Under the pieces are notes generated by a model. It made no database searches. It saw only the letters and a list, made by a program, of their open reading frames with translations, and was not told the origin of the DNA. Shown piece by piece: positions 37,153-50,310 of a stretch of DNA of 64,000 nucleotides. Both the position numbers and the translations under genes were made by a program. Source of the DNA: Carallia brachiata (taxonomy: Eukaryota; Streptophyta; Magnoliopsida; Malpighiales; Rhizophoraceae); NCBI GenBank assembly GCA_021464245.1, contig JADCRB010000041.1, positions 2,323,656 to 2,387,655 on the forward strand, written 5' to 3'. Position 1 is the stretch's first letter. Each line of letters begins with the position of its first letter.

Positions 37153-37861
37153 GCAAATGGGCAGGTTGAGACAGTTTCGAGTTGAGTTATTTGGGTTTCG
37201 AATTATTCGAGTCTCAGGTTTATCGAGTTTCGGGTTCATCGGGTTTCGAGTTTGTCGGGTCTCAGCTCATTCGAATCTTGGATTTATCAGGTTTCAGGTT
37301 TATCGGGTTTCGGGTTTATCGAGATTCAGATATTTCGGGTTTCGGGTTATTTCGGATTGAGTTACTTTAGTTTTCGGGTTTGATTCAAGCGGGTCTCAGG
37401 TTAATCCATTGTAACATTTTTTTTTTACCAAACTAAAAAAAATTATGTTTGTATGTTTTACCATAATACTTAAAATAATTAATCAAAATGTGAATAATTT
37501 AAATTTTAATTATTTAAAAATATCAAATAATATAATCTACCTAATAATATTTATATTTAATAAATATACAATTAATTAGTATGAAACACATTATAATTAG
37601 GTTTATAAATTGTTGGAAACGTGGTTTCGAGTTAATCGACTTACTTAGGTTTCAGGTTATTCAGGTTTCGAGTCTTCTAGATTTCGAATTACTCGGGTTT
37701 CGGGTCATTCGAATTTCGAGTTATTTGGTTACAAATTGTTTCGGTTTTGAGTTTTTCGGGCCACGGCTCATTGACTTTTTTAGTCAAAGTAAGTCGGGTC
37801 AAATTGAATTTCAGGCAGATTAAATCGAGTGATTCGGGTCGGATCAGCTTTTACTACCTCT
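37153..37861 (+). repeat. Diverged minisatellite with GGGTTTCGGGTTTATC units
   Basis: From about 37180 to 37390, and again from about 37620 to 37850, the sequence is built of degenerate 12- to 18-bp units of the form TCGGGTTTCGAGTT. The open frames across it (repeating GF/RVS residues) are by-products of the repeat. The outer limits GGCAAATGGGCAGG and TTTTACTACCTCTAA, each next to TTACAT, suggest that the repeats belong to one inserted element with repetitive ends and an AT-rich middle. This is uncertain. Confidence 0.6.
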
Positions 37862-39091
37862 AATTACATAGGAGGGTTATATGTAGCCTATAAGGCTACA
37901 GAAGATACCAAGAGACCATGATAGAATCAGTCAAAAGCAAGTTGCTTAACACTGATGGACAGACAAGTCAAATGAGTTGGGTCGTGCCATATATGATCTA
38001 TTCTTTTTAAGGGAAAAGGTAGGCGGACGGGAAGAGAGAGATGCAAAAAAAATATGGAAACTTTTTTTTGTGTAACCAATTAGTTTATTTGTGCAACAAA
38101 ATGTTGAATTATTGCAACAAAATTTGAAAGTATTTTTTGCCTATTTTTTCGTGGTAGAAATTTAGTGTCTCGTTGCACAAAGAAAGTACCTGGTTGCACA
38201 AAAAAAATTTTCAGTCTATTCCACGTCTTAGTTTTCATGTCCACGTAATAATACTCTTTTTTTAAATCCACTTATTTCTTATTGTGCCTTAACACAACTC
38301 ATTTGTCTTTTTTGTCGTATAGTGCCATGTTTCAAAATTTGGACAATAAATCTAGCACGACTCATAAGTTCAAACACTATGAACTCGTATCGTGTCGTAC
38401 TTAAACCGCTTACCGTGTCGTGTTTAGACCGTTCAGCATATTGTGTCTAAGTTTTAAATCGTATCTAAATTATAATGTGTTTAGACCATTAATTGTATTT
38501 AAATAAAGTTGTGTTATATAAGTAATAATTTCTTTTTAATAGTGCCTAGAGCCCTCATAATTATTTTATGGCTGTTGCTAATAATTTATTTTTTAAATAT
38601 AAATAAAAATATTGTCTCTAATTTGTAGTCATATTATACAATTAATAATTCCTTTTTAATCTTATTTCAAGTTTTGGTTAGTAATATTTTAATATAAATA
38701 AAATAATTTAAATTATTTGAAATTTAAATAATCTACAATCTTTAACTTTTGTAACTTATGATTTAAGAAAAAATAAAGAAAAAAAATTTATGAAATGGTG
38801 ATTTATTTTATTCTGTTAAATAAAACTTATAAATAAAAAAATATAAATAATCATTACTCTTAATCTAGTAAAAAAAGTTGATACTTTTATTCACTTAAAC
38901 TATAATTCAAATATTGTTGTTTACTTCATTCCATCTCGATTCTAAACTCATTTTAAAAAACACTCATACTTGGATCGTGCTAGACCCAATTATGGGCCGT
39001 GCCCACGCTCGTGCAGAGTCTGAGCTCGGATTGTGCCTTGGACCTAACCTATCAAGGACCATGCTTAGCATGGTTATAGACGAGAAAATAT
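37862..39091. other. Intergenic DNA, probable transposon debris
   Basis: Motifs such as GTGTCGTGTTTAGACC around 38390-38440 and GCTAGACCCAATTATGGGCC near 38971 look like degenerate transposon ends. No boundaries or coding domains can be defined. Confidence 0.4.
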
Positions 39092-39809
39092 TGCTGGAAA
39101 ATAAAAAATATTTTAAAAGGCTTGAATCCCACATGAGAAAGAGAAGTCAAGTAGCACTTAATAAATGAGTATATAATGAGACTTGATTCCTACATAGATT
39201 AAAAAGGTTATGTACTACCTGTTTATAAACTAATATGTGTCTTACACTTTCATAGAACAAAAGACCCACAAGAGGTCTTGCGCAACCCAGTTACGGGCCT
39301 GATAGGAGCGGACCCACAGGACCTTACGCAGGCCGGTCCACCCCTGAACCCAATATTTTTGAGACCATTGAAACCCTCCGGTCAAACTAGCCGTTGCAGC
39401 AGTTACAGCCATTTAATTTCCATTATTCTGTCCATTATTCACCTTTATGACCATTATTCACTTTTATTATTTTTAAAGGTTGAACTAGTTTATAAACAAC
39501 TCTTCCTTCTCCAGAAACACAACTTTTGAGATACTCTTATTCCTGCACATTTTTCTTTGCTCAATTTTGCTGGGTTAATCATGATTAGAGTTGTTTCTAT
39601 TACCTCACTATTTGAAGTGTACATTAGTGGGAAAGTCTGTTGTATCCTGGGAGGGTAGTCACTGGGACCTACTGCACTGTCACGATTTGTGAACGGTGAC
39701 GGAAACTATCCTTAAGGACAGTGCCTTGCACGCCTCAAATTTCATTTCATATCTTTCATTTATTTTATTTGTATCCATTTTCTGTTCATTTTATTTACTG
39801 TTTCTAACA
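39092..39809 (+). mobile_element. Probable solo LTR
   Basis: The segment starts TGCTGGAAAATAAAAAATAT and ends TTTCTAACA, compatible with the TG...CA ends of an LTR. It contains plant LTR-like phrases such as GGCTTGAATCCCACATGAGA and CTATCCTTAAGGACAGTGCC. The adjacent 5-mers (AATAT and ATTAT) do not match exactly. I see no primer-binding site, gag or pol on either side within the window, so a solo LTR or a TRIM remnant is the best reading. Confidence 0.4.
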
Positions 39810-41179
39810 ATTATAAGTTCAGCTCAAACTCTAGTACTAGTCGTACTTAATGTCTACTCGATATTATATAATGTGAGCTGTCTAGCATAGCCTATGCTAT
39901 GCGAGACTGGATCGGGTTAGCCCACGGACTGCTCAGCCCGTTTGACTTGTCTACTCTGGGAGGGGGGACCAGACATGCAAGCCATGGTCAATTGTGAAGG
40001 CAATAAAACCCAAGTAGTCAGCAACATAGTTGGCCTCCGCGTAGGTGTGCTGAAATTGAATTTCCCAATCCCAGCGAGCTAGTGCGGTATATAGTCGATC
40101 AATTTAGGTTCTCAGTCAAATACATAATATGGGCTCTCTGTTATTTTTTCTTATTTTGTTATGAATATAATTAATTTATAATTTTACATTACATCTATTT
40201 TTTTATTTTTTTATTTTAAATAAAATTTACTTATTATATGATATAAAATAATAAGTAAATTATACACTTATTAAAAGAAAGATGTCAAACTAAAAATCTC
40301 CAAAAAGAAAAAACAAATGTTATCATAAAAATCTAGATAACTAGATAGATATCTTCAATGCATGGACAATAGACAACTAGACATTGCATGGACGTATCAG
40401 CATATTAACATAAGTCATTCCGACTCCGACAATAGGATCGACGGCCATGTGCCTAAAAAGTTTGCTGGTCCTCCTTTGCTTCAATAATTGAAAATATGTA
40501 GACAAACTGGACAAAGGAGGAGAGAGTGACATAGAGACACCAAATGAACTGATCATGTTTGTCTCAGTTCACCAGCTGGAATCCACGAAAATGATAGGAT
40601 ATCTACCACAACTGTAACTTCCCCTTGTTGATTTACCTAGTTACTGTCTCCCTAACCATGGTGCGACTGTAGTTACTGTTTCCTCGTTGTTGTTGGATTT
40701 TCGATTAAAAATGCCGAAAGGTTTAGAAAAATAAGTTCCACTACATGGGCTTGTACAAGAAGTTGTTATGCTGTATTAATATTGCAACAACTAATATATT
40801 TTATACAATAGCAATCATAAAATGTAAATAAAAAAATAATTACATGCCCATTAACTTTTTCCCCACAAAAAAGAAATAAACCAAGTCTTAATTAGGAGGC
40901 CTATTGTTGAGTCTATATCTTATATCAGAATTTGGCCCAGATAACTGCTAGAAGACTCGATTGGTATTTATATACATTTTCATAGTTAAAATCCCTTCTA
41001 CAGTAGGCATGCAGAGGAGGCTTCCTACTTGCTAGTAGCAACAAATAAAACGAAAGCATACAAAATTTTTTTCCCTTATGGCCATATGCATGCATACAAA
41101 AATACAGCGAGTCCTCATATCATCCTTTTCTACTCTCTTCCACTCAATCAATGACACAATGTCCACCTCACAATTCCTC
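39810..41179. other. Intergenic DNA upstream of the HyPRP gene
   Basis: No supported gene. An RY-type motif (ATGCATGCAT) at about 41086-41095 lies roughly 140 bp before the start codon of the next gene. Such motifs are seen in seed-expressed promoters, but a single match is weak evidence. Confidence 0.4.
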
Positions 41180-41188
41180 TTTAAATAG
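41180..41188 (+). promoter_or_regulatory. TATA-like box of the HyPRP gene
   Basis: TTTAAATAG lies about 40 bp upstream of the first ATG. It is a plausible TATA box giving a very short 5' UTR. Confidence 0.45.
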
Positions 41189-41228
41189 CTTTGCTCTCTT
41201 CTTCCTCTAGCTAGCTCTTAATATTGGA

Positions 41229-41600
41229 ATGCCAGCCATGGTTTGCAGGAAGATCTCTGCCGTCATTCTGGTTTTCAGCCTCCTCCTCTTCTCATCAACA
41301 TTCACCAGTGCTTGTGGTCCTTGCAGGCCTAAGCCAGAGGGTCCAACTTGCCCCAGAGACGCACTGAAGCTTGGCGCTTGTGTAGACCTCCTAGGACTTG
41401 TCAACATTGTTGTTGGAACCACAGCCTCAAACGAGTGCTGTGCACTACTGGAAGGTTTGGTTGACTTGGAAGTTGCCCTCTGTCTTTGCACTGTCATTAA
41501 AGCAAATGTGCTTGGAATTAACTTGAGTGTGCCGGTCGCCCTTAGTTTACTTGTTAATTTATGTGGCAAATCTATTCCTCCTGGCTTCCAATGTGCATAA
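41229..41600 (+). CDS. Secreted 8-cysteine protein, DC2.15/HyPRP-type LTP-like
   Basis: This is a single-exon protein of 123 residues (120 if the second ATG at 41238 is used). A hydrophobic signal peptide (ISAVILVFSLLLFSSTFTSA) precedes a short Pro-containing linker (CGPCRPKPEGP) and an eight-cysteine motif: C-(9)-C, then CC, CLC, C and C, ending GFQCA. This is the prolamin-superfamily fold of 14-kDa proline-rich proteins such as carrot DC2.15 and pEARLI1. They are cell-wall or extracellular proteins linked to lipid binding, cell extension and stress; the exact ligand is unknown. The proline-rich linker is much shorter than in most hybrid proline-rich proteins. All cysteines of the motif are present and there is no sign of damage. 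Confidence 0.92.
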   Translation: MPAMVCRKISAVILVFSLLLFSSTFTSACGPCRPKPEGPTCPRDALKLGACVDLLGLVNIVVGTTASNECCALLEGLVDLEVALCLCTVIKANVLGINLSVPVALSLLVNLCGKSIPPGFQCA

Positions 41601-44600
41601 GAAAGAAGCCGGGGGCCGGAGCCGGCCTTGCCTGCTCTCTTCCAGTTAATTTGTTCTGGGTTGGGCGGTGAAACTCGTTCGTTTACAGTATCTTGGTTTA
41701 TAAACCACCTTCTTCTTATTCTTTCTAATCGTGGGTTGCTTTGTGTGGTCCTTCTTTCGTATGTCAGTAACATATGCTGTTACTCTGTTAACCCATATTT
41801 CTAATTTGACTCACATTTTTTTAGTATAATTTATTTATAATTTTACACCATATAATAAGTAATATATATTTAAAATAAAAAAAGATAAATTTATATGGTG
41901 TAAGATTATGAATAAATTATATTTACAAAAAGAAGTGAGTAAAATGATTGTTCTACTAAGTGGGTCTGTTTGCTAATCTATTCTTAATTACCTGCTGTGT
42001 CATTTTTATCTTTGTTTTGTACGGGATGAGATAGTCGTTTGCACTAATAAGCAGGCAAAGTCTGTTTGCCTTGGTCCTACTACCTACTTATGTGTACTTC
42101 ATTGTTGTTTGTTTCAGGAAGATGGTGTTGTTTGAATTAATCCTATTTATCTCAGGGAGTTGCTATAATACTGTCAAAATATTTTAGTGAAGCGCAAGGC
42201 CAAGTTGCCTAAGATGCTTATTGCAATATGGTGTTCAAAATTTCTGACATATTTCATCTCAGCAAAGACTAAAGCACAAAAAATAGAAACAGAAATACCA
42301 ATATCAAAAGGAAAAAATGAAGAATTCAGCCCCACATTTTGTTTGTTTCCCAGTACAACAAAATAGATTTATTGCAGCAGTCGGATGCTTTAGACGTCTA
42401 AAGTAGTAGTTAAAACCGATGCCTAAAATAATTGAGTACCACTAAAAACACATAAAAATTAATTATAAAATAATTATAAAAATATTTTAGTAGAAATAAG
42501 CACTTTATCCAACGATTTAATGATAGCGGTTATACACGTTTAAGACAGTAATTTTAACCACTTCTTAAAATATAATTTAATTGAACAGACACTTTATGAG
42601 TTTACTTTATGTGTTTTTTAACTGCAACTGTTCTTAACGAACTTTAAAAAATTAATAATTAGAAAATATTAATAGAAAGATGGAAATTAAAAAAAAAATA
42701 TATAATAATAATAATACGAGGTCTGTTCTCCCAAGTATCTCTCTGGTGTATGGTCCCTAACGCTCCATGTATGCCCATCTTTTTCCTTCGATCGTCTTTG
42801 GCTTTCATCATCGTCGTTTAGGATAAAAAATTTTTCAGTTTCTTTATCATCGACCTTTTGGTCTCCCAAATATAAATCGATCGTCTTTGACTTTCATCAT
42901 CGTCGTTTTGGCTTTCGTTGTCTGGTGCCTGGTCCAAAATAAAAAATTATTTTTCCTCTTCATTTTCTACAATCACTGACATCACAATTGACACCACTAG
43001 GGTTAATGCAAATAAGTGCTCCCTATCACACACTCTGCTCAAACAACATTTATATGTAAATTTTTTACTCAATTAAATAACATGATGCAATACGTCAAAA
43101 AAAAAAAAAAAGGCGTCGTTGATGCAATGCACGTAACTTATATTTATAGCATGATTAACTATGAAATTTTTTTTTAATTTCATTTTAGAAGAACGATGCC
43201 CATTTTGATGGCACAACGAAAATTATTTTCATTTATAGGCCATAAATTAATATAAAGATTGAAATATGATTTTACCTTGCTGCCCTCCTCCAAATATGTC
43301 CAGGGTAGAAAGCCAAACACACCATCCTATTTTTCCTGCCTTTGAATGTAAGCAATAAAAGAAGAAAAAGATCTATTAGGTAGCATAGAATTGGAATATA
43401 ATCCCATAAATTGCAATTGAAATGCCTTTGTGCGCATAAGATTCAAATTCTTGAACACACATCCTGCCACTAATAGAGATTTCTATGTAATCATATTTCG
43501 ATCATATCGAGGAAGAAAGAATAAAACACTCACCCCAGCATCTGCATGACGAAACATAATCAATGGAAGATGTCAACTCAAGAATTGCACTCCAAAAGTT
43601 CTTATCATGTATACAACATACCACGCCCAAGACAATGAAACCAAAATCATATTAAACAAATAGCAATTATAGAATGCACAAAAAAAAAAAAAAAGAACTT
43701 TTAGAATCTCATAGGACTAGATTCCTTCGGCTTTCTGATGAGGGGTGGCTAAGGGTGCTTGGGGTACTTGAGCACATAAACCAGTCCATCAATTTATCAT
43801 TTCACTTAGGCGTTCATGATAAGAGATGCTAATTAAATTCTAGATGACGCCACTCGACTGCTTAGCATCCAAAGTCTTCTAAACCAATTGTCTATCATCT
43901 TTTCGTGTCTTTCCAATCAAATCAATTACTACCATCCTTTTTTTCGCCAATAGCTGCAAGCTAATATAATTAATTTCTAGTACAAATTTTGCTTATGACA
44001 GTTATCCACTCTTGATCTAAATATAGAATTCTGGCTCCTAAAATCAAATCCAAAAAGAAGTAACCATTATAATCATGGGTCATGATGTGTCACCACAATT
44101 ATTGACAATTCCAAAGCCCTAATCTAGCATATCCACCAATCATGGAAAACTACGTTGAAGAATCATGAAACCCAAAATTGCAAACTTGAAGGGAGGAAAA
44201 AAAGTATAAGGATGTCTGGCTGAACCAAAAATAGGAAAAATCAAAGAAATTAAAATATAGGCATCAAAAGCTTACTGTTACGATAGAAATCAAGATATGA
44301 GTCCTTTTAATATCAAAAAAAAAAAAGGAAAAAAGGAAAAAAGATTTCGTTTAATTCAACGCCACATTATACCAAATTGAGTAGAGTATAGTAGATTAGC
44401 TGCGAGTAAAAGAGAGAGTGGGGTGAGCGATAGTTGAATCTAAAATACCTCATATAACTAAACAAGAAAAAAATAACCAAAGAAAAATACCTCACATGCT
44501 AAATGGTAGATTTCTTCCTCACTGAAATAGATAGACAAATGCGGTTAATAAAAACAAACTCAAATGGAATTACTCTTAATTGAATCAATAAGTAAAATAG

Positions 44601-47600
44601 CCCAATGGAACTGGAGATGGTGGCATCATCAAAACAAACCCAATGGAACTTACACTTAATTGAATCAAAAATTAAACTAATAACTCATCCCAATCACTTA
44701 AACTGTGTGAGAGATAGAGACTCATTTACCTGTCAACGACTTTTGCTTGGTGAGAACAGGCCATGGTGGCATAGACGCATGAACAGAGAAAGGATGACTG
44801 TATGAGAAAGAGAGACAGGCAGGAGAGCAGAGGTAGACAAAAGTGTAGGAATTTTTAGTAGTTAATTTGAAGGGCGTCACTGTAGAATTAGTGCCTTTTA
44901 TCTTTGTTTTTGAAGTTTTTTTTATACCTAAATCAATTGATTAAAGAGGTAGAATAGTAGAAGAAATCAAAAGTTTGGATCTTTGACCTCTCAATTAGTA
45001 ATATATTGTCAATGCTGTTTAAGTACGTCTTTTAAAGGAATATGTTTAATTTTAAACTGCTAAATGAACTGACAAATTATAGAAGTAATGAAAAATTAGT
45101 GACAAAATAACGTATACGGTAAATCATAAATATTGATGGCCAAAAAAATATTAATGACCGATATATTGGTTTCTGCTTATGATTTATCAATTTTCCCACT
45201 TGGTCAGCCCTTCACTTTCTGCTACTCTTGACATTGGTAATGACATCAAGTAACTGTGACACATTAACTAAACCCTTCTATCCATTTTCTGCTTAGTTTC
45301 CACTAAACCCTCTTCAAAAGCATAGATTTTTTAATCATATTCGCGACTAAAAACAAACAATTAATAGACATGCCACATAGAGAATTAATTCTTTGATTAG
45401 TAAATAAAAAGGGAGAAAGAATAAATGCTCGAGAGGGAGAAAGAAGTGCTCAAACGTGAAATCAGTAACCGGCGATGAGGTTGGTGACGAAGGTATGGTC
45501 ATGTGCGATGGTGGGGTGGCGCCAATAGGAATAGAGTTGAGTTAGGTACCAAAAAATAAAATAGAAAGTGGATAACGAGATAAGAAAAATAAAAAAAATG
45601 AAAATAAAAGTAAAAAATAAGAAATTAAATGGTCAGTATCAGAATAAAGATAAGTAAACTCATCTCCATCTCATAACCATTAAAAAATAAAAATAATGCT
45701 ACAAGAATCCTCATAACTCAATCAAAAGGTTTTGGCCTTGTATCAATTAAAACGAGTACGAATAAATTTCCCTATATGCGATTATCATCGCCATCCCTAA
45801 TAAACATCTTATCCCTCGATCTGAAACCTAAAAATGGTGTCTCTCACCAAAAAAAAAAAAAAAAAGTCAACACATTGTTTAGCAAATAAAAAATACACAA
45901 TCGTGGGAGCAGGTAGGGGCAGCATGACCAACTACGTAGTTTATTTTAGGCGAGAACTTTCCGTCCCCGTTATCTTCCTTTTTGGTAGATTGATAAAGAC
46001 AGGCAGGTGTCGCTTCGCTATGCTTGTGCCTATGGCCGTGGAAGAAAAGAAAGAAACAAGTATCATTTGACTTTTTATATTTTTATATTTTTTTAATTAT
46101 ATCGATAATTTTTTTTATTTTAAATTAAACTACTTCAAATTTGTCAGTTAATGATTTTGATTTTTTTTTTCATTAATTTGCTGTTATACGTTCCTCTTTT
46201 TTTTTTTTTTTCTCTATATCTCATTCCTCTATCCCCGTAAATCCACCGCTTCATGTACGCATAACGTGTCTGTCTGAAAAAAATCAAATGACTTGCAGGC
46301 TGTTAATATTTTACCATTTGGCTGGGCAACAGAACAAACCGAAAATACCGTAACGCTCATAAAGCAGTGTCTAGTTTTTATGTTATAAAGAAGTTTCATA
46401 TTTAATTATTTGTTATAATAATAATCATTATATTCGTTTATAATAGACTCGAAATATTTTTTGTGCTATATATAAAGTATTTTATATTATATTAATAATA
46501 TTTTATAGTACATGCAAAAGATTTATTATAAATAAGTATAAAATCATAAAACTATCTTTCATATATTATTAAAAATTATTAATGTGGTATAAAATATTTT
46601 GAATGTAGTATAAATTTTTGTTGCCCCTATGTATATTTATAAAAATTTGCGTCTATATAGTTATCTTTTATCATATAAGTAACAATAAACATTCCGAAAA
46701 TCATGTCTTAAAATATTTCGAAATTTATAATTATGAAAAAATTCACCAATTTTTGTAACACCGTTGAACCAAAAAAAAAATAATATTTATTTCTATAATT
46801 ATATATTTTAAAATATTTTACTACATAATTTTTAAAATATTTATCATTATTCTTATTATATTTATCTTGTTGAATGGTTATGAAGCATATAAGTTGAGTG
46901 TTGCAACAACACAAGTAAGAAGAGTAATAATATATATTACAAAATTTGTATAATAAAATATCCTGACTCATTATTATAGAAAGAATTAATTAATATTTTT
47001 AACACCGTTAAGTAAAAAAAATGTGAAATATTTAATAATTAAAATATTTCATAATACGATTTTTAAGACATTTATTATTATTAAAGTAAGAATTGGTGGT
47101 ATTAACACATTCTTACCTATTAAAATGGGTTTGGATAGACCGCTAGACACTTGTGAATTACCACGATAAGTATTTTCCGAACTTAGATGTTCGATTCATT
47201 CCATCGTATGCTATGTGAAAGGTGTCAAATTTTTACCTGACTGATCCGAACTCGACTGAAAAATAGAATCAACCTCTATTGAAAAAGGGCTTGATCCCAA
47301 CTTAAAATTATCTGAAAATTTAGTGTCCAACTTGACCAGACCTAAATGAATTGATTTTTCTTTCTTAAGTGAACTAAAAAAATAAAATAAAAAATTATAA
47401 CATTTAAATCATATATTTTATATTACTAAATAGGTTCTATTATTTTCACTATATTTTCAGATTTTATTTTGAATTTTTAATTTTTTTAAAATTATTTTGT
47501 AATTCTATGCTTCGCTTTGATTTTTAAACACTTTCACCAAATTTTCAAAGGTTTTCATAAAAAAATAACGCGTCGACAAAATGACGATGTGTCCCATTCA

Positions 47601-47693
47601 CTAGAGAACTCAAATCGAACAAAAACTCAAAGTGATCCAATTAAAAATGATTTGAAAACAATTTAGTTTGAAAATAATAAATATAAAATGACT
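41601..47693. other. 6-kb intergenic stretch
   Basis: No gene can be supported. Small local repeats are visible: CGATCGTCTTTGGCTTTCAT at 42789 recurs near 42877 with one change, and a ~79-bp spaced repeat of CTTAATTGAATCAA occurs near 44574 and 44652. The parts at 43260-44820 and 45420-46070 are less AT-rich and could hold a non-coding transcript or gene remains, but no protein similarity was recognised. Confidence 0.4.
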
Positions 47694-47702
47694 TAAATTC
47701 AA

Positions 47703-49099
47703 GGCATAAAAGTCAATTTGACCCATCAGTTTTCAGCTTATTTAAATTTCACCTATAACGTTTTTTTGGTTAAATTTAATTCATAATGTTATGTCCGTCA
47801 ATCTAATTTAGTCATTATATACATAACATTGTTAACCCTACTAACGTAACATGATGGAGTTTGACACGTCATCAATTTTTTCATATTAGTATGTCACGTC
47901 AGCATCTATTGTTAATATGATATAGACATAAAGGTTAATTTGACTTACAATATTTTAATATGTTTTAAAATTCACTCATAACGTTTTTTTGTATTAAAAT
48001 TAGTCCATAACGTTACGGCTATTAGTCTAATTTGGTCTTTTAGTCCATAACGCTGTTAACTCGACAAATGCGACGCAACAGGGTATGACACATCAATAAT
48101 TTTCATTCGTGTCAACATGTCACGTCTGCATCTCTTACTGATGTGGCATTTTTAACTGCAACAAAATTTTAATATCTAAACCAGACATTTATACTAAAAA
48201 TCACATTCTGCAAATTTAAACAAAATTAAAAACTACAATTCATGAATATATATCCACTTAAATAGTTTTATTTTTTTAGTAAAAAAATAAATTAATAAAA
48301 TTTAACAAAAATTATTATCATCTTTATCTTTGAATTTTATCTTTTTCGTTGTTGCCACTACTTTCTCGTCAAACTATCGCCGCCGCCTCCAACCACCATT
48401 AGCATTGCCAGTATGGAGTCATCTCTCTGCAAATACTATGTGCCGATTCTCCCGATCCTATCACCCACGCACCGAAAAAAACTAGTAGACTGTTGAAAAT
48501 TGTATTTCTCGAGTTGCACCACTACATGTTCTTACCAATCCATCCTCATTTGTAGTTTTCTTACCATTCAAACTGAGAATATAACCTCTATTTGGCATTT
48601 TGATAGAGAAAAAAAAAAAAAGAGTTTTTAGTGCTTCTTTTTCTTTTTCCTGTCATATGAGCAAAAAATGCTGACGTGACATATCGACATATAAAAAAAT
48701 TAATGACGTGTCAAATTCCGTCATACTAAATTAACGAAGTTAACGACGTTATGTATGAAAAAATCAAATTAGACTAAAAGACATAATATTATGGACTAAT
48801 TTTAATAAAAAAATATTATGAGTGAAATTTAAAATAAACTAAAATCTTGTAAATCAAATTAACTTTTATACTTATATCACGTCAACAACAAATATTGACG
48901 TGACATGCTGACATGAAAATAAATTGATGATGTATCAAATTCTGTCATGTCATGTTTAATAGAGTTAACGGTGTTATGGATGAAATGATCAAAATTAGAC
49001 TACCAAACATAATATTATAAATTAAATTTAATAAAAATAATATTATGAATAAAATTTAAAATAAATTGAAAGTTGATTGGTGAAATTGACGTTCATTTC
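47703..49099. mobile_element. Long-TIR Mutator-like element (possible Pack-MULE)
   Basis: This 1397-bp insertion is flanked by the exact 9-bp repeat TAAATTCAA at 47694-47702 and 49100-49108. The arms (about 47703-48180 and 48650-49099) are inverted repeats of roughly 450 bp. For example, the left arm begins GGCATAAAAGTCAATTTGAC and the right arm, read on the minus strand, GAAATGAACGTCAATTTCAC. Each arm contains two tandem modules of about 220 bp with the phrase ATGTCACGTCAGCAT. The core holds a GC-richer piece (about 48350-48480, with CGCCGCCGCCTCCAACCACC) unlike the arms, possibly captured host sequence. No transposase is present. Confidence 0.8.
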
Positions 49100-49108
49100 T
49101 AAATTCAA

Positions 49109-50066
49109 AATAATCTGTTCTGACATCAATTCGGCAACCCTTGTTGCGCGCACCCATTTGTTTTGTTCTTTTGTCCTCGGCGGAGCACCAATCCTTGTTA
49201 GGCGGGACCAAACAGCTGGATCAATTTCCACGTCAGCTATAAAAAGGTCAAAAACAAATCCACTCCGAGTCAGGGAGAGAGGGGAAGTGGCCATCTCCGT
49301 AGACCGTACGCGTGATGGTAAACAAGCAAGCAGGTTAAAAACTACAGCGATTGACAGGCCATACCATCCGTATGAAAATTTTATGTGAGACGTTCGCACT
49401 CATTCCCAATGAATAGAGAACCAAGAAGTCAAGAACTGCTTGTTTTTAGATTTTGCAGGTATACAATACAAACTATACATTTATGTAGTCGTATTTTTAA
49501 AAATTTATATTTACATTTACATTCAGTCTATCCCACGCAACCAAAACAGCGTGCCCCACACATCATTACATCACCATCATATAGATGTTTCCTTTCAGAC
49601 AGGCACACGCCTCCCGACACTTCTGCCAACATAGCTGTCCCTCCTCCACCATCTCCATTTTTCTTATACCACATCTGACGGAACAGATTCCTCCACGTAA
49701 CCCCCGGGGACTCCAAAGCCGTACTTAAAACTCTAACTTTTCTTTTTCCTAGAAAAGATAAAAAGGAAAAAATGAAAAATCTGATATCTGATTCTGGTGG
49801 CCGACAGGTGCTTTTTCTCTGCCGTTTCTTTCTTCCTCCATTCTTACAGACCCGACGACCGGAGAGAATCTAGAGAAAGAAACAGCGTGTACTAGATTAT
49901 AACTGTCGAGTCGTCTACTCGTCTCCCCATTGGTTTCCGACGTCGTTTTTCTGGTCCACTGACCGGAAAGAAGCATATTTATGTATAGGTCCGGCAACGG
50001 GTAAATGAGTTTCCTTCCTCAGATTATTCTTTTATTAATCATTCCAGCTACTTTTAGTTACAACCT
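49109..50066. other. Upstream region of the ANTH gene
   Basis: Moderate GC content, with no supported gene. Overlapping ORFs on both strands at 49043-49399 and 49385-49716 have no recognisable similarity. This region should include distal promoter sequence of the following gene. Confidence 0.4.
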
Positions 50067-50067
50067 C

Positions 50068-50099
<32 letters not shown>

Positions 50100-50100
50100 C
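50067..50100 (+). repeat. (CAA)n microsatellite in the probable 5' leader
   Basis: About eleven CAA units lie ~210 bp upstream of the ANTH start codon. CAA-rich, unstructured leaders are common in efficiently translated plant mRNAs, though this is only suggestive here. Confidence 0.85.
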
Positions 50101-50240
50101 GCATATTAATTATTAAACTCATTAATCTAATTTAATTAATTGAACTAGCTAGCTAGCGCTATGCTATATATATTAATTCTTTACTAATTGATTGATTGTT
50201 ATTGGAATTAATTGGAGTTTCTCAATATACAGTGATAAGT

Positions 50241-50260
50241 GAGAGAGAGAGAGAGAGAGA
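50241..50260 (+). repeat. (GA)n microsatellite in the 5' leader
   Basis: Ten GA units lie 50 bp before the ANTH start codon. The frame stays open through it, but the only upstream in-frame start would be a GTG, so the coding region is taken from 50311. Confidence 0.9.
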
Positions 50261-50310
50261 TCCGGTGGAAAAATCAGGCGAGAAGGGCCGCCGTCGGAAC
50301 AGCGTACGAG

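Noticed and set aside
37157..37370. ORFs with repeating GFRV residues, considered as a repeat protein
   Set aside because: They result from the degenerate GGGTTTCG minisatellite; no start context or conserved protein.
41207..41773. 188-codon minus-strand ORF
   Set aside because: Shadow of the HyPRP gene, whose signal peptide and eight-cysteine motif are on the plus strand.
49043..49716. Overlapping ORFs on both strands left of the ANTH gene
   Set aside because: No similarity and no intron or exon structure; likely promoter-side sequence.
50239..50310. N-terminal extension of the ANTH protein (MREREREIRW...)
   Set aside because: It starts at GTG, not ATG, and consists of the translated GA microsatellite; the family start is at 50311.
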